Origin: Penium margaritaceum
Taxonomy: Eukaryota > Streptophyta > Zygnematophyceae > Desmidiales > Peniaceae
NCBI GenBank assembly: GCA_023375785.1
Contig: SZWC01016144.1
Location: 6,393 to 58,935, forward strand
Direction of reading: 5' to 3'
DNA length: 52,543 nt
The position numbers and the translations under genes are program-made. The notes below the pieces were generated by a model. It ran no database searches and had not been told where the DNA came from. It saw nothing but the letters and a program-made list of their open reading frames with translations. The stretch's first letter is position 1. Each line of letters begins with the position of its first letter. Shown in pieces: positions 32,621-44,780 of this stretch.

Positions 32621-33640
32621 CTTGTGACCATAAATGTCTATTCCCCTTGTTTTCCTCATGAGTATGACTTGCAAACTCCAAATGTTTACAGCAAAATGCT
32701 GAGCCTACAACCTGGTTGTACAATGTACTTGTCTCCATAAGAAACATGATGTATGCAAAAACAACTACATGTTGAAAGGGGTAAAGTACCGTAATATGTA
32801 CCTCGTTTGATACATCCCAACTATACACGGGTCCCCTAAAACATGCATGTGGGCATTTTTGCACTTACCTTTATGGCCTTTCGCGCATCGACCTCAGGAT
32901 TTTTACGCCCTTTGGCCAAGGGCATTTTTGCCACCTCACCAGACCTCCGGTGTTACGTTTGTGAGTTTGACGGCCTTGACCACTCTATATTTTACTCCAC
33001 TCGAGTATCGCAAATTATGTCAATGTTTTCATATCGTTCATTTGACTTCTTGATGGCACTAGAACTTTATGGCAGTGCGCCTTGATGTTCCTGAACCCCC
33101 CTCACTTGTAGGTAGAGTTTCACAAAGCAACCACTCGTGGTGCGATGTCACATGTGTTGCATGGCTCAAGCACCAAGTACCCAATGTATGCCTCATTGTG
33201 ATTATCGTCATTGTGAATGTGTGTTTGCCTTGTTTGACCCTTTTCAGCAAAGTACACTCACCACTTAAAACAAATCATCCATTTGTGCTGATTCCTCAAA
33301 TTGTCTACTACTGTGTACCTCATCCTTGTGAATCACTCATGACCGCTTGGTGCAACAATTGTCTTCAGAGCACAACAAAGCTAGAGGAACAGCCAAAACA
33401 TTAACTATAAGGCTACAACATTGTATGAGTCTTCAACGCATCTCCATCGTTCAGAAATTTTGCAGAACTTGCGATGCGAATGGTGAGTGAAGCAAGCGCA
33501 CCTTCTTGCGAGAAATTATAATCGGTGAAGACTCTAGCCATGGAGGGTCAGCAGCTCGTGATGCTATTTAGGTGAACCTGGTACTGGCTACGGCTTTTTT
33601 AGTGAATGGTGTAACAACGATAAACCCTACGGCCAACGCG
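32621..33640 (+). repeat. LTR-like leader of the plus-strand chromovirus
   Basis: No gene is present. It contains a 20-bp block inverted from 8622-8641 (at 32914-32933) and, at 33075-33340, a sequence that recurs at about 43189-43420, 46370-46480 and 52018-52190 (landmarks GCCTTGATGTTC, GAGCACTCA or similar, TATGC(C/T)TCATTGTGATT). Its place just upstream of gag suggests a 5' LTR, but I could not define its ends or a primer site. Confidence 0.4.
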
Positions 33641-36600
33641 ATGATGGATCCCTCCGGCTCCGTGAACCCTTCGTCCCCACATGCCCGCTAGGCCGACACC
33701 TAGCGCAATGAGAGGCACCGGCCTAGAGGCTTGCATCAACGAAGACATGTAATAGAAGCTGTCGAGACTCGAGAATTTCAACATCCATCTACTCCAAGAA
33801 CTCAAAGCAGTGATGGAGGAGTTACAAAACTTGCTCGCACAAGAAGCAATGCTTACGGAGAAAAATCTTCAACTCTCGAGTGCATCCCACATTCAACCAA
33901 CACATTCTAAACTGTGTGATTGTGAAAACTCTAAGGGATCGGAAGTCAAAATGTGGCTGACAAGTTTGGTGGTGTCCGTCACTGCTTCTGGAGTCAACAA
34001 TGACAAGAAGAATATTGACCTCGCGACCTTTCTTTTACGTAGCATGGCCTTGAGTTGGTGGTCCGACCTAAAGAGCATCCAACAGTAGCAGAAGACTAGT
34101 GAAGCTCGATCAACTGCTCACATGACCATTCTCATATCGTTGACCACATGCATTCTTCCTATTCATTCTATCAAATTGACGTGGCACAACTCTTGAACTC
34201 CACCAGAAAAGTGGAATGACTTCATGTGTGCCACATTCACCCGCTTTGGAAAGTTGAACAAGAAGTCTAACGCACAATACAAGCTAGAATGCTTACATTG
34301 GCATTCCTGTGTGGCGAAGTGCACACATTTGTTTTGCAAAATCATCACAGGTAGCAACGTCATCCTCGTCGAACTTTGATTCTACTACAACGACCTCAAA
34401 CATGAGATTAGGCAAGCAATTACCATTCTCGGCATTCAGGGTGACCTCCCCGTGAATGATAAAAACAGCCACTTCCATTGACATTGTACACTAGAATGCT
34501 CAGATGGAGAAATCTAACGGCCAGCGACCCCAAAGCCACAACCCCTATCATGGTGGACGGAAGTCACAGTTTGGAAAAACCCAGTCTCTCATGGAGATTG
34601 ACACTGTAGATCAACGCAATCAATGGCTATGCTGGACTTGCGAGAAGCCGGGACGCATCTTGTACAACTTTAAGAATTGGCAACAACATGCCAAAAAGTA
34701 GGGAAGTGGCAAAGATCAACGGGGAGTCAGGGAGTGGCAAAGGGCAAGAGTAGACATTAGAAGTCATGTCTGGTCTGAAAGATCTACGCCAACCGACTAC
34801 CCATATGAGCGGCTCAAATCACCGGAGATGATGGTTCATGCGGAAGTTGGATTTGCAGACCAGACCAGGAGTGTTTGAAGGAAGAATCATCGACGGATGA
34901 GTGCAGATTTGTCAACTATCAGAACCTCTCCAACTACGAATCAGAGATCTTCAAGACGTAACGGTTAGGAGAAGTTTCCCAAAGAGCAACACAAAGTCAT
35001 CCTGTATACCAACACAATCTGCATGCTGGAGTAGCGGATTGGTCTACTTCAGTAGAAACCGTAGAAAAGGACACCTGCGTCTTATCCTGCGACCCACAAC
35101 GTAACGGTGGTTGCAGGAAGCAGTCGAGATGGAAGCAACGGAGGAAGCTGTAGCAGTCACAAATCCTCAATCGATATCTCTATACATGGCCAAAAGATAA
35201 CTACGATGCAAAGTCCAAGCGTGGCTAAACAGGGGAAGTGGCAGAAACTACAGTAGCCCGGACAACCACATTGGCCTCGACACCTGACAAGCTTGCAACT
35301 GTCTTGTAGGTTTTTGCACCATTCGTTGAGTTTGAAGGAGTTTTTCCTCTTGAATTTCCATGAGGGCTGCTTCTACAGCAAAGTAGTAATCACCAGGTAG
35401 ACCTCAAGCTAGGCAGCAGGCCGACGGCGATGAGGAATCATCGGATGAGTGACCACAAGCTCACCAAACAAAAACATCAGGTGGAAAAAATGTTGGGTCA
35501 GGGATTCATCTCAACATCCACGCCACCTTATGTGACACCTGTACACTTTCTGAAAGAGAAAAAAAAGGGAGGGTGCAAATATGCATGGAATACTGAGCGT
35601 TAAACGACATCACCACCAAGAACGACTACGCCCTCAAGTGAGCATTTAAAGTTTTCATCAACTCTGCAAGGCCTGAATTCTCGCCAAAATCGGCCTACAA
35701 AACGGTTATCAGAAAATCCCCATGTCTGATAGGGACATCAAGAAGACATCATTCCAAACCAGATACGGGCAATAAGAGTTCACAGGTATGCTTTTTGGAA
35801 TCACGAACGTACCTGATACATTCATGATAACAATATGTAAAACTTTAATCCCATACGTTGATGACTTTGTCACCATGTATCTCCACGACATCTCATTGTA
35901 CAACTACATCTCGGAAGAGCACAATGGACATCCCCAGAACATTCTTGATATCTTGCAAAGAAACATACATTACATCGAACTCTCAAAATGCGAGTTTAGT
36001 CACCGTTTGCTCGAGGACAGACGGGTCATTGTGGATCCGAAAATGGTGAAGGGAGTCACTCATTGGCCAATGCCGACCAATGTTCCGGGTGTTCAAGTGT
36101 TTGTGGGTTGTTGTGACTACTATCGTTGAGTTGATACATGCTTGTTTTTTGTAACAGACTACCCCAGGTGTCAGTGCCTTTTTGCAGATCTCACTCATAA
36201 AACCACTGAGTGGATTTGGGAAGACGAGGAACAGAAAGCATTCAACTTATGTTGAGACGCTCTGACCTCAGCGCCAGTCCTAGGATTTGTAGATCCGACG
36301 ATGGACTACGTCATGGCCATCGACACATCCGTTTGAGCATTCAAAGCACTTGTCCTCCAAGACAACAGTGGTGGAGAACAACCGGTTACGTACATGTCAG
36401 TAAAAAATGTGGCCCGCAACTCAACTAAATGGTGCACAAAAAGGAAATACTCGTAGGTGCACATGCGTTCAATCCATTGCGGTGCTGCGTAGGATGTCGG
36501 TGGTGCATCATCCGCACTGATCATCACACACCTAAACATCTTAATACTCAGCCAATTTGAGCCGCCAACAAACTAGATGGATGAGTTTCCTCCATTCCAA

Positions 36601-38035
36601 CTTTGACTACGACATTGAGAACCGACCGAGAAAGACAAATCCAGCAGATGCTCAAAGTCGACGACCAAACTTGATGGCCGAGCTCAATATGCTACTCATA
36701 AAAAAAATACTCGTACCTCGTGAGGCCATTTGCCAAGGGCTATGAGGAGTTCAGCTGGTACGACATGACCAAAATCTGGTTCAACAACCGCAATTCACCT
36801 TGGGGGCTCACTCACCAAGTCCTCATACCACCAAACGAGGAACTTTGATGGATGCTAGTGGAGGAATACCACGACACATGGCCAAGTGGACACTTATGCA
36901 AGGACAAGAAGCTAGTAGAGTGTTATTGGTGGAACAAGATGCAGATCAACGTGGCAGCTTTGAGCAATGCGACACCTATCAACAGAAAAAAAGTCTCATT
37001 GCATGAGACCACATGGACTACTCTAGAATGTCCCTGTTTTCTGCCACATAGCCTCCGGTCAACATCAGCATGGACTTTGTGATGGGGTTGCCCGCCACTC
37101 TCGAGGTCTATGGCGCCATCCTTATGGTGGACAGATTTTCAAGAAAATTGCATTTCATCCCGATGAAGACCATTGTAATCGTGAAGGGAGTAGCACAATT
37201 GCTTCTAGATCAAATCGTGCGGCTCCACGGCGTGGGACGTTCCATCATCGATGACCAAAACAACACCTTCACTAACTGTTTTTGGCGCGAACAGATCACA
37301 CGTTATGGCAGTCGGATCCAGCTATTGATGCCAACCGACAGCCAAACCGAGGGGACCAATCAGACTCTTGAACAACTATTCCATACTTTTTGCGAGCCAC
37401 CTGGCACTGGTTGGACACAAAGTTGCCAGCCGCCAAAATTGCATACAACTCGGCAACTTCCACGATGGGTAAAATCATGTTTGAAGAGGTCTATGGCAAA
37501 CTTCCTGCCACACCGGCATGACTTCAAAGCCAGAGCAATGGTGCTGGAATTGACATCCATCGACAAGATTTCTCTAGTGTTTGGGAGGAAGCACGATGAA
37601 ATTTTGCCGAGACACAAGCATGTATGAAGTGCGAAGCGGACTGACATTGCAATAATGATGTCTTACGCGATTGCTATTGCATCTTACTCACCTAGGAAAA
37701 CATCAAACTCCGAGGACAACAATTCACAAAGCTCAAACCCCCCTCATTGGAACCGTTTGATATCAAGCAAATGCAAACACTCGCTATCACTCAACTCCCC
37801 TACGAGCAAGCTCTAGCACTTAAGGAACCCTAGCAAGAACTTCCCCGGGCAGAGACATCACTCATGTGCCTCCTATTCAAGTGGACGTGGATACATAGTA
37901 CATAATTGAATACATCTTTGAACATGGAAGCTGTGGAAAAATGACTGAGTATTTGGTAAAGTGACTGAGTATCTAGTCAAGTGGCACTTCTACAATACCA
38001 CACACAACAATAGGGAACCTTACAAAAACCTCTGA
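33640..38035 (+). pseudogene. Decayed Ty3/gypsy chromovirus gag-pol, plus strand
   Basis: Same family as the 17.3-21.9 kb element. Gag (33810-34088) has KMWLTSLVVSVTASGVNNDKK-type sequence. The zinc knuckle near 34615-34690 has lost its His and last Cys. Protease-like DNA lies near 34900-35100. RT spans about 35490-36130 with YLHD in place of YLDD. RNase H is at 36190-36700 (SGGEQPVTYMS). Integrase is at 36790-37640, with SMDFVMGL, DDQNNTFTNCFW and TDSQTEGTNQTLEQL still showing the three acidic residues. The chromodomain is at 37890-38035 (EYLVKWHFYN), disrupted by a 20-bp tandem duplication. A 185-codon frame (37070-37627) is open through the integrase core. The 3' end is lost in the N gap at 38078. 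Confidence 0.85.
37942..37981 (+). repeat. 20-bp tandem duplication in the chromodomain
   Basis: TGACTGAGTATTTGGTAAAG (37942-37961) is followed directly by TGACTGAGTATCTAGTCAAG (37962-37981). Twenty bases shift the frame, and the first copy ends in a TGA. Confidence 0.85.
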
Positions 38036-38077
38036 TGTTTTGATCATCTCGGAGGTTTAGAAAGCTACTATCGTCAT

Positions 38078-39060
38078 NNNNNNNNNNNNNNNNNNNNNNN
38101 NNNNNNNNNNNNNNNNNNNNNNNNNNNNNNNNNNNNNNNNNNNNNNNNNNNNNNNNNNNNNNNNNNNNNNNNNNNNNNNNNNNNNNNNNNNNNNNNNNNN
38201 NNNNNNNNNNNNNNNNNNNNNNNNNNNNNNNNNNNNNNNNNNNNNNNNNNNNNNNNNNNNNNNNNNNNNNNNNNNNNNNNNNNNNNNNNNNNNNNNNNNN
38301 NNNNNNNNNNNNNNNNNNNNNNNNNNNNNNNNNNNNNNNNNNNNNNNNNNNNNNNNNNNNNNNNNNNNNNNNNNNNNNNNNNNNNNNNNNNNNNNNNNNN
38401 NNNNNNNNNNNNNNNNNNNNNNNNNNNNNNNNNNNNNNNNNNNNNNNNNNNNNNNNNNNNNNNNNNNNNNNNNNNNNNNNNNNNNNNNNNNNNNNNNNNN
38501 NNNNNNNNNNNNNNNNNNNNNNNNNNNNNNNNNNNNNNNNNNNNNNNNNNNNNNNNNNNNNNNNNNNNNNNNNNNNNNNNNNNNNNNNNNNNNNNNNNNN
38601 NNNNNNNNNNNNNNNNNNNNNNNNNNNNNNNNNNNNNNNNNNNNNNNNNNNNNNNNNNNNNNNNNNNNNNNNNNNNNNNNNNNNNNNNNNNNNNNNNNNN
38701 NNNNNNNNNNNNNNNNNNNNNNNNNNNNNNNNNNNNNNNNNNNNNNNNNNNNNNNNNNNNNNNNNNNNNNNNNNNNNNNNNNNNNNNNNNNNNNNNNNNN
38801 NNNNNNNNNNNNNNNNNNNNNNNNNNNNNNNNNNNNNNNNNNNNNNNNNNNNNNNNNNNNNNNNNNNNNNNNNNNNNNNNNNNNNNNNNNNNNNNNNNNN
38901 NNNNNNNNNNNNNNNNNNNNNNNNNNNNNNNNNNNNNNNNNNNNNNNNNNNNNNNNNNNNNNNNNNNNNNNNNNNNNNNNNNNNNNNNNNNNNNNNNNNN
39001 NNNNNNNNNNNNNNNNNNNNNNNNNNNNNNNNNNNNNNNNNNNNNNNNNNNNNNNNNNNN
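38078..39060. other. Assembly gap (983 N)
   Basis: The gap follows the chromodomain of the plus-strand element, so the missing sequence may include its 3' LTR. Confidence 0.98.
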
Positions 39061-39330
39061 GCAACCGTAGTAGCAGCAGCACGCGTAGTAGTAGGAGTAG
39101 CAGCACCAGCGGTGACGGCAAGCAGTCGCAGCACAACCGCACGGCAACAACAGCAGCAGAGACAACGTCAATAGGCAATTGCAGCGTGCAACCGCAACTA
39201 CTCACTCTCGCAGTAGTAACAGCAAGAGCAGCGTGTGCAATAGTTACCGCCGCAGCCGCAACAACCACTGCTGTTGCTTGCTTGCAGCGCAAAGCTGCCT
39301 TGTAGTCTTGCGTTACAAGAGGATTTCACC
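39061..39330. repeat. Triplet-type low-complexity tract (GTAGCAGCA-rich)
   Basis: Irregular GTA/GCA/ACA triplets form the reverse-complement type of the 7080-7590 tract. A second stretch of the same kind lies at 39600-39850. The minus-strand frame at 39313-39831 is Leu/Pro/Ser-rich low complexity and is not called as a gene. Confidence 0.55.
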
Positions 39331-39351
39331 CATGGGTGATCTTCGTGGTCG

Positions 39352-39374
39352 GCGAGCTTGCCAAGCAAGCTCGC
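39352..39374. other. Perfect 10-bp stem-loop
   Basis: GCGAGCTTGC, a CAA loop, then GCAAGCTCGC. Further partial copies of the arm occur to about 39420. It lies in non-coding DNA, beside polypurine runs at 39444-39476 and 39535-39585. Confidence 0.7.
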
Positions 39375-39893
39375 TTAAGGAGTGAGCTCCTCGAGCAAGC
39401 TCGCTTGACGACCTCGCTCGAGTCGAGGTTGGAGCCTGCAAACCAAAAAAGGGGGGGGGGAGAGAGGACAGGGGGCTCCTTGAGTGGGGCACCCAAAAAC
39501 AACCCCCAAAGTGACACCCAAGGAGGTGGCCCCTTAAGAAAAAAGGAGGGGGGGGGAGAAAGGTAGCAAAAGGAGGAGAGGACAAAGGTGGCTTGACGCC
39601 ATAGCCGACAACTGACAACGGCGAATGGAGCAGTTGTCGTAGTTGCACCAGTAGCAGCACTAGGAGCGCCAACGACTGTACGAAGTGTGGCGAGGACCAC
39701 CACCGTCGACATTTACAGCGGCCGTAGGCAGCAGCAATAGTAGCAACACCACCGAAGGTGACTAGAGGTCGCACATTGCAGTTGCTGAGCAATAGCAGCA
39801 TAGCAATTGCGGAGCAGTTGCACCGCAGCACACCACTAGCATGGTGGTGGCCGTCCTCGTAAAGGCGTCATATCACGTCTGAGAGACTGTGCT

Positions 39894-41829
39894 TTGATCG
39901 CCCACCTCCCCCTGTGGCATTGTGCCAGCGGGAGCAACTACTTTGTGCACTCACCCGCGCTTAGCTCCGAAGATGAGCACACTGGCATGGCAAGGAGTTT
40001 AGCCGGCGCCATGGTTGGTACCGGCTCTGCATACGTGGCCACTGTCGTGCCCAAAATGGTACTTTCAGCTGTGGCATACGCCTTAGGCGTCTAACGGCTT
40101 TGCCTACTACTACTATGGGAATCATCTCCATGGCTGGCGCCTGTGTTTCGAGCGCCCTGCTGGTTGGCGAGTCTCATGGATACGGTTCCGCCCTTCTTCT
40201 TCACCATCCGACTCAGAGACACTAGTCAATACTGTGGCACCCCTCAGTGGAGCTATGGTGGTGTTGTGCGCTTAGCCCCAGAGTCTAAAGCGCATGGTGC
40301 AACAACTCACAGACCATGTGGTCCTTGAGTAAGCTGTTTCTACCATGCTGCTTCAGGTACCCCATCTTCCTCCTCACCATCCTCACCTCCATGAGTCTCA
40401 TCACCTGATGATGACACGCCTCCCGACCTTAGCTCCACATCTAGCACCCTTGGGTCCGTGCTCGAGTCAGTTGCAGTCATCCCAAACTTTGACCCCTCCG
40501 CTTCTGTGGTAGTCCCTTTAGCTTTTCGTCGTTGCTGTCACACTCGGCACATGAGGCAGTGGACGACACGTTTGGCGAGGCGTGCCTAGGAGGTAGCAAC
40601 AGTCGCAGTACTGGCAAACATTACCGCGGAGATGACTCTCTTGTTCCCAGTCGCAGGGTTGGTGGGGCATCCCTTCGCAACTTCTACAGATGCATCGTTC
40701 GGTGGGGGGATGGAGTGTCCGCGGATAACCACGGGAGAGCACACGAGGGATGTGACGGACGGTGCTTCATGAAAGGGCGCTCTTCATGAGGACGAGGCAT
40801 CCCAGCAGTGCTCTGACGTAGAGTCCGAGATGGACGTGTGCTCCGACGCGGAGTTGAAGGCAAATGTAGAGATTTAGATGGAGATGGAGACTGTAGTTGA
40901 CTTAGCAGAGAGCACGACTAGAGACACAGGTGTGGCAGGAGTAGTGGATGGGACAGTAGTATCAGTGGCGATGACAGCTGACACATGTGGAGCAGACGTC
41001 GAGGTAGTGGGCGTTCCGGCAGCCATCGATGTCATGACAGTAGCAGTAGTTGCAGTCACGGCTACTGACGGGACGTTGGCAGTGGACGCCCTAGTTGGTG
41101 TAGACACCATGATGGTCTTCACTCTTGTAGCAGATGGTACAGCCTCTGTAGGCTTAGACACTCCCTCGGCCACAGCATCAGCCATTGCAGGTACACATGC
41201 GGAGGGGGTACCCAGAGAGGCAAGAGACGTCGAGGTTGCCAGCACTTCCCCTATGGCCGGTGCCATTGCGGTAGTTGTGTGTGGAGGTGCAGCCGCCGTA
41301 GAGGATGCAGCGTGAGCAAGAGTTGATGCACTAGTAGCCGAGCGGACCCCTGCACTCGCGCGTTAACACTTTGCGCATTGCGACAAGGAGGATGCAGTCG
41401 CACGTGTGCATAGGCATCTGCAGGACCTCACGCTTGAGTTGCATGCAGAGAGCACACGTTAGAGCACCGCAGGCACCGTGGGTCGTCGGGTAGCGGCAAT
41501 AGACACCGAGGATGTGTACACATACCTCGAGGCTGCTAAGTGGACGTTCAACGGTGTAGTGTGGAGACGGTTGGACTTGCGCCGACAGTTGGAGGAGGCC
41601 ATATCAGTGTATGCTTCAGCAGCGACGGCCAGTTAGATTTATTCCACAACTGATCGCCCGCACGCAACAGATACAGGCGGTGTGCAAATCATTAACACGC
41701 AAGCATGTTGTAGGTGATGTAGTTGGAGGAGGCCCTCAGCGCTGCAGTAGTCATACCAATAGGTGATAGCAACACTGACGACTACGACGACGACGACGAC
41801 GACGTTAGCGGCGACAACGCTCTAGGGTG
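39894..41829 (+). pseudogene. Decayed coding remnant of unknown family
   Basis: One plus-strand frame runs from the ATG at 39894 to about 41636 with only about ten stops in about 580 codons, far fewer than chance. Coding-like stretches also occur in the neighbouring frames (about 40210-40370, 41640-41715, 41716-41829), suggesting frameshifts. Readable parts include an acidic Ser/Pro/Asp region (40390-40500), a Val/Ala/Thr-rich low-complexity region (40878-41315), a helical charged region (HCDKEDAVARVHRHLQDL near 41370; AAKWTFNGVVWRRLDLRRQL near 41540) and an acidic tail (DDYDDDDDDVSGDNALG) ending at a TGA near 41829. Several stops are TAG or TAA next to Arg/Ser contexts where Gln would fit. 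I do not recognise the family; it may be a transposon accessory or captured host gene. Confidence 0.35.
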
Positions 41830-43074
41830 AGGCTATGTGCGAGCACATCCGATCAGCATCATCATCACCCTTCCTATTGTTTTGTAGGGGTGTGTGGCCA
41901 TGGGGGAGCCGTGCTTCCTCTTGAGGGATTGTGTTGGGCACGGCCATGAGCTTTGCTTGTACTGTTAGCCCCTGTAGCCTATAGAGTGTGTTGGTGTGTA
42001 GGCTTTGGCCTGACACCCTTCAGAGGACAGCGTGGTTTGTTTGTGTCTGGCACGATGCTCCGATTGAGGTTATACTTGTCAAGACCCGCGCACCTGGTCA
42101 CTTGTACCGGTATGACGTGGAGACCCACTCCCTCCATGTATTATATGTATTCCATGCATGCGAGCAGGTGTGGTCAAGAACCGGACCCCAAAGACATGTT
42201 CCAGGGTTGTGAGGAGACCTTATTACTTTGTACCTCTTGTGTGATTTTTGGTACAAGGGTATGTGATTTATGTCTTGCACGGTCGAGACCAGGGCACTTG
42301 GTGAGTTACACCATTGTCACTAGGAGACCTTATATTGTGGTTGGTGTTTGCAAAAGACACTACGTTTAGGCCCTCACTCGTCATTGTGGTGACAACTGTG
42401 TCAGCGAGGGGGGATGCTGGTTTGGGTGGCTTCCACCCTGCACGAGCGACGACCGTGGCGATTATCCGTATACCCCGCACTAGTGGTATAAAGCAATAGT
42501 AGTAGAGAGCATGGCGACATGATCCTTGCTACGGACGCAGCTGGCGCCGGAGCAACGACGAGTGGTGGCCGCATGCACCAACAACTGCTAGACAACTGCC
42601 AGAAAACTGCCAGGGTGCTTGCTTGGGTCCTTTCCGATTTTTTTACAGATGCTAGAGTTTTCTCAGTGGACTAGCTCTCGAGCCGGGTTTGCATGTTTTA
42701 CATTGTCTATCCACCGATTGATGTCGGTTTTGTGCGTGCGACCAGTTGTAGCGTTCGGCTCAAGATTCTGCATTGCCAGGCTGAGACAGTGATGCGTTTG
42801 GGTGCCTGTGGGCATGTTTATGGCCAAAATAGTGGTTTTGGGCTGGTTTTAGGAAAAGCTTACACTACACGTATGTTACTTGCCGTGTGCCGCGGCAAGT
42901 GTTGTGTTCTTGTCAATCCTCATTTCTCTACGCACATGTTTTATTTATGGAAGCACATTTGACAATCTGTCGCCTAGCCAAATCCTTGCAGTATCGTGTC
43001 CGACCTATGTTGATGCCGCGAGCTGACTGAGCGCTGACGCCTAGTCAGTGGCAAATGTACTAGGAAACTTCCTT
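41830..43074. other. Non-coding DNA containing a diverged tandem array
   Basis: No gene is recognised. The array at 42077-42345 is listed separately. The remainder holds only short frames, and some stretches around 42590-42670 weakly resemble the reverse complement of about 8560-8640. Confidence 0.4.
42077..42345. repeat. Diverged tandem repeat, three units, inverted relative to 8055-8460
   Basis: GTCAAGACCCG (42078), GGTCAAGAACCGG (42172) and GGTCGAGACCAGGGC (42281) head three blocks of about 94-109 bp, each with a GAGACC-like motif about 45 bp later. The reverse complement of the 8055-8460 units has the same head and tail. Confidence 0.45.
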
Positions 43075-43430
43075 GCAATCACATTAATGACATCGGCCAT
43101 AATCGAAAATGGTTGAGAGAAGTACTGCGAACCGTATCAATGCTTCGACATTGTTCAGGCGACTTCTCAACAGCGCTAGAATTTTATAAAACCGTGCCTC
43201 GATATCTTTCAACCCCCAGTTGTGGATGGAGTTCCTCGAAGCGAGCACTCATTACGCGATGTCGCATGCGTTGCTCGGCTCGAGCGCCGAAGACCCAACA
43301 TATGCTTCATTGTGATTTTGACACATGTTATCGAAGTATCAGTTACTTCCTAATACAATCATTAATTTGTCCCTGTTACCGGAATTGTCTCCTCTTGCGC
43401 ACATCATCCCTGTGAACCTACCACATTTTG
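43075..43430. repeat. LTR-like dispersed repeat copy
   Basis: 43189-43420 is related to 33075-33340 and 52018-52190, with shared blocks CGTGCCT(C/T)GAT and ACATATGCTTCATTGTGATT (or a close variant). This copy is CG-rich at places where the other copies have TG or CA, so it looks the least decayed. Confidence 0.5.
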
Positions 43431-44567
43431 CTCGCATAACATGATGTACCACTCCATCTAATGAAAAGAACCATACATTGTCAAATGTTCGAATTAAAGA
43501 GTACCGAGTGCAAATTGGATTTTCGTGGTGGGAGTGGTGGCTTAGATTTCTTCTTTTATGGGAAGGATCGATGGCTGATTCTCTCTTGAGCGAGAGGAAA
43601 TGAGATTAAGGTTGAAAACATAGGCGGGAGCAGCTTTCTTTCACCCAAATAGAAAACAAGTGTCAGGCTTTTCACGCAAATCACGCATAGGGTAACATAG
43701 TAGTCAAACAAAAGAATTCACATTTTTATCTTGCAAGTCCGCCTGATCAACTGTATTTGTTTTGGAACAATAAAGGAAGGAATTAAATGAGTTTTTTAAT
43801 CACCCAGGTTTGTAGTGGTATTCCCTGACAATGTTGGCCAGCTATAGACATTTTTCCATGAGAAAAGTGTGGGATATGCATTCAAAATTTTCATAAAGTG
43901 CAGTTGAAATTGAAAAATTTCGCATGTTTAAGATTTTACAGATTTTTTTCGCATGGAATGTCTACAATCACATACAGATGTTTTTCATATTTCAAGCCGG
44001 GATTAGTTCTTTGGCTAGTCTAGCAAAGAGTACTGACCTTAGACAACTGGACCGAACCTTATGTCCATGTCGTCCTGATTGGCGTTGCTTCGTGGATTTT
44101 GTGATGTCCGGTTCGTTCACGATGAGCACCTAACAGTGCAGTCCGGCTGGCCGATTCTTACATCCGCCATAATCTTCGCTCCGTCATTGGTGGACCCGTT
44201 AGAAAAATGACCGACCCAGCAATCACGATTTTCTTGCAACATATTTTGGCCACGAAACGATTGTGAAGGGTTAGTACGCAACCCAATGGTGCACGTAAAC
44301 CACCGTGCAGGAGTGACACAGAGAACACGAATTGGAAAAGAGATTGCGATTTGCTGGTAAGTGCATAAGATGGAAAAACTATCCTGTTTTCGCATGATTC
44401 CATCTGACTCGAATCGAGAAACTGTTTCTTTTTAACAGTGTATTTTCATATCAAATGTTGTTCAAAGAAGGACCGTGGGATATTTGCTTGCCGAAGGCGT
44501 ATTTTTCACAAACGAGAGTGGAATGGATCCCGATCGTTAGCTGCAACTTCACTAGAGTTTGCCAAGC
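43431..44567. other. No gene recognised
   Basis: AT-rich to mixed DNA with short frames on both strands and no family resemblance. Confidence 0.45.
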
Positions 44568-44570
44568 TAA

Positions 44571-44777
44571 GGGTATTGTTGGCGTGGCACGATTTACGGT
44601 CCCTGTCCTCCAAGCTACACGACCTCGACTTCGTCGGCGTATCTCGCAAACAACTCGACCTCGGCCGATCGTCCGCTGGACACCGTTCGGACGATCGACC
44701 AAGGTCGTGCAGATTACCAGACACGGGACCGATGTAGAGGTCGAGTAGATCAGAGGAGTGCCGCGCCAAACACACCC
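44571..44777. mobile_element. Tourist/PIF-Harbinger-like MITE
   Basis: The 207-bp element begins GGGTATTGTTGGCGTGGCAC, and its other end, read inward on the opposite strand, is GGGTGTGTTTGGCGCGGCAC (16 of 20 identical). It is flanked on both sides by TAA (44568-44570 and 44778-44780), the target duplication of PIF/Harbinger elements. A perfect 10-bp central hairpin (44666-44675 with 44688-44697, CGATCGTCCG) and further partly complementary arms make it fold back on itself. It has no coding capacity, so it would depend on a transposase elsewhere. Confidence 0.75.
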
Positions 44778-44780
44778 TAA

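Noticed and set aside
37977..39292. Long frames of 365-411 codons on the minus strand
   Set aside because: They consist almost entirely of the 983-N gap.
39313..39831. 172-codon minus-strand frame, Leu/Pro/Ser-rich
   Set aside because: Same explanation: low-complexity and polypyrimidine DNA; no domain recognised.
40874..41266. 130-codon minus-strand Ser/Thr/Ala-rich frame
   Set aside because: It overlaps the plus-strand coding remnant. Both strands are open because of GTNGCN-type composition, and the plus strand has more coding-like context on both sides.
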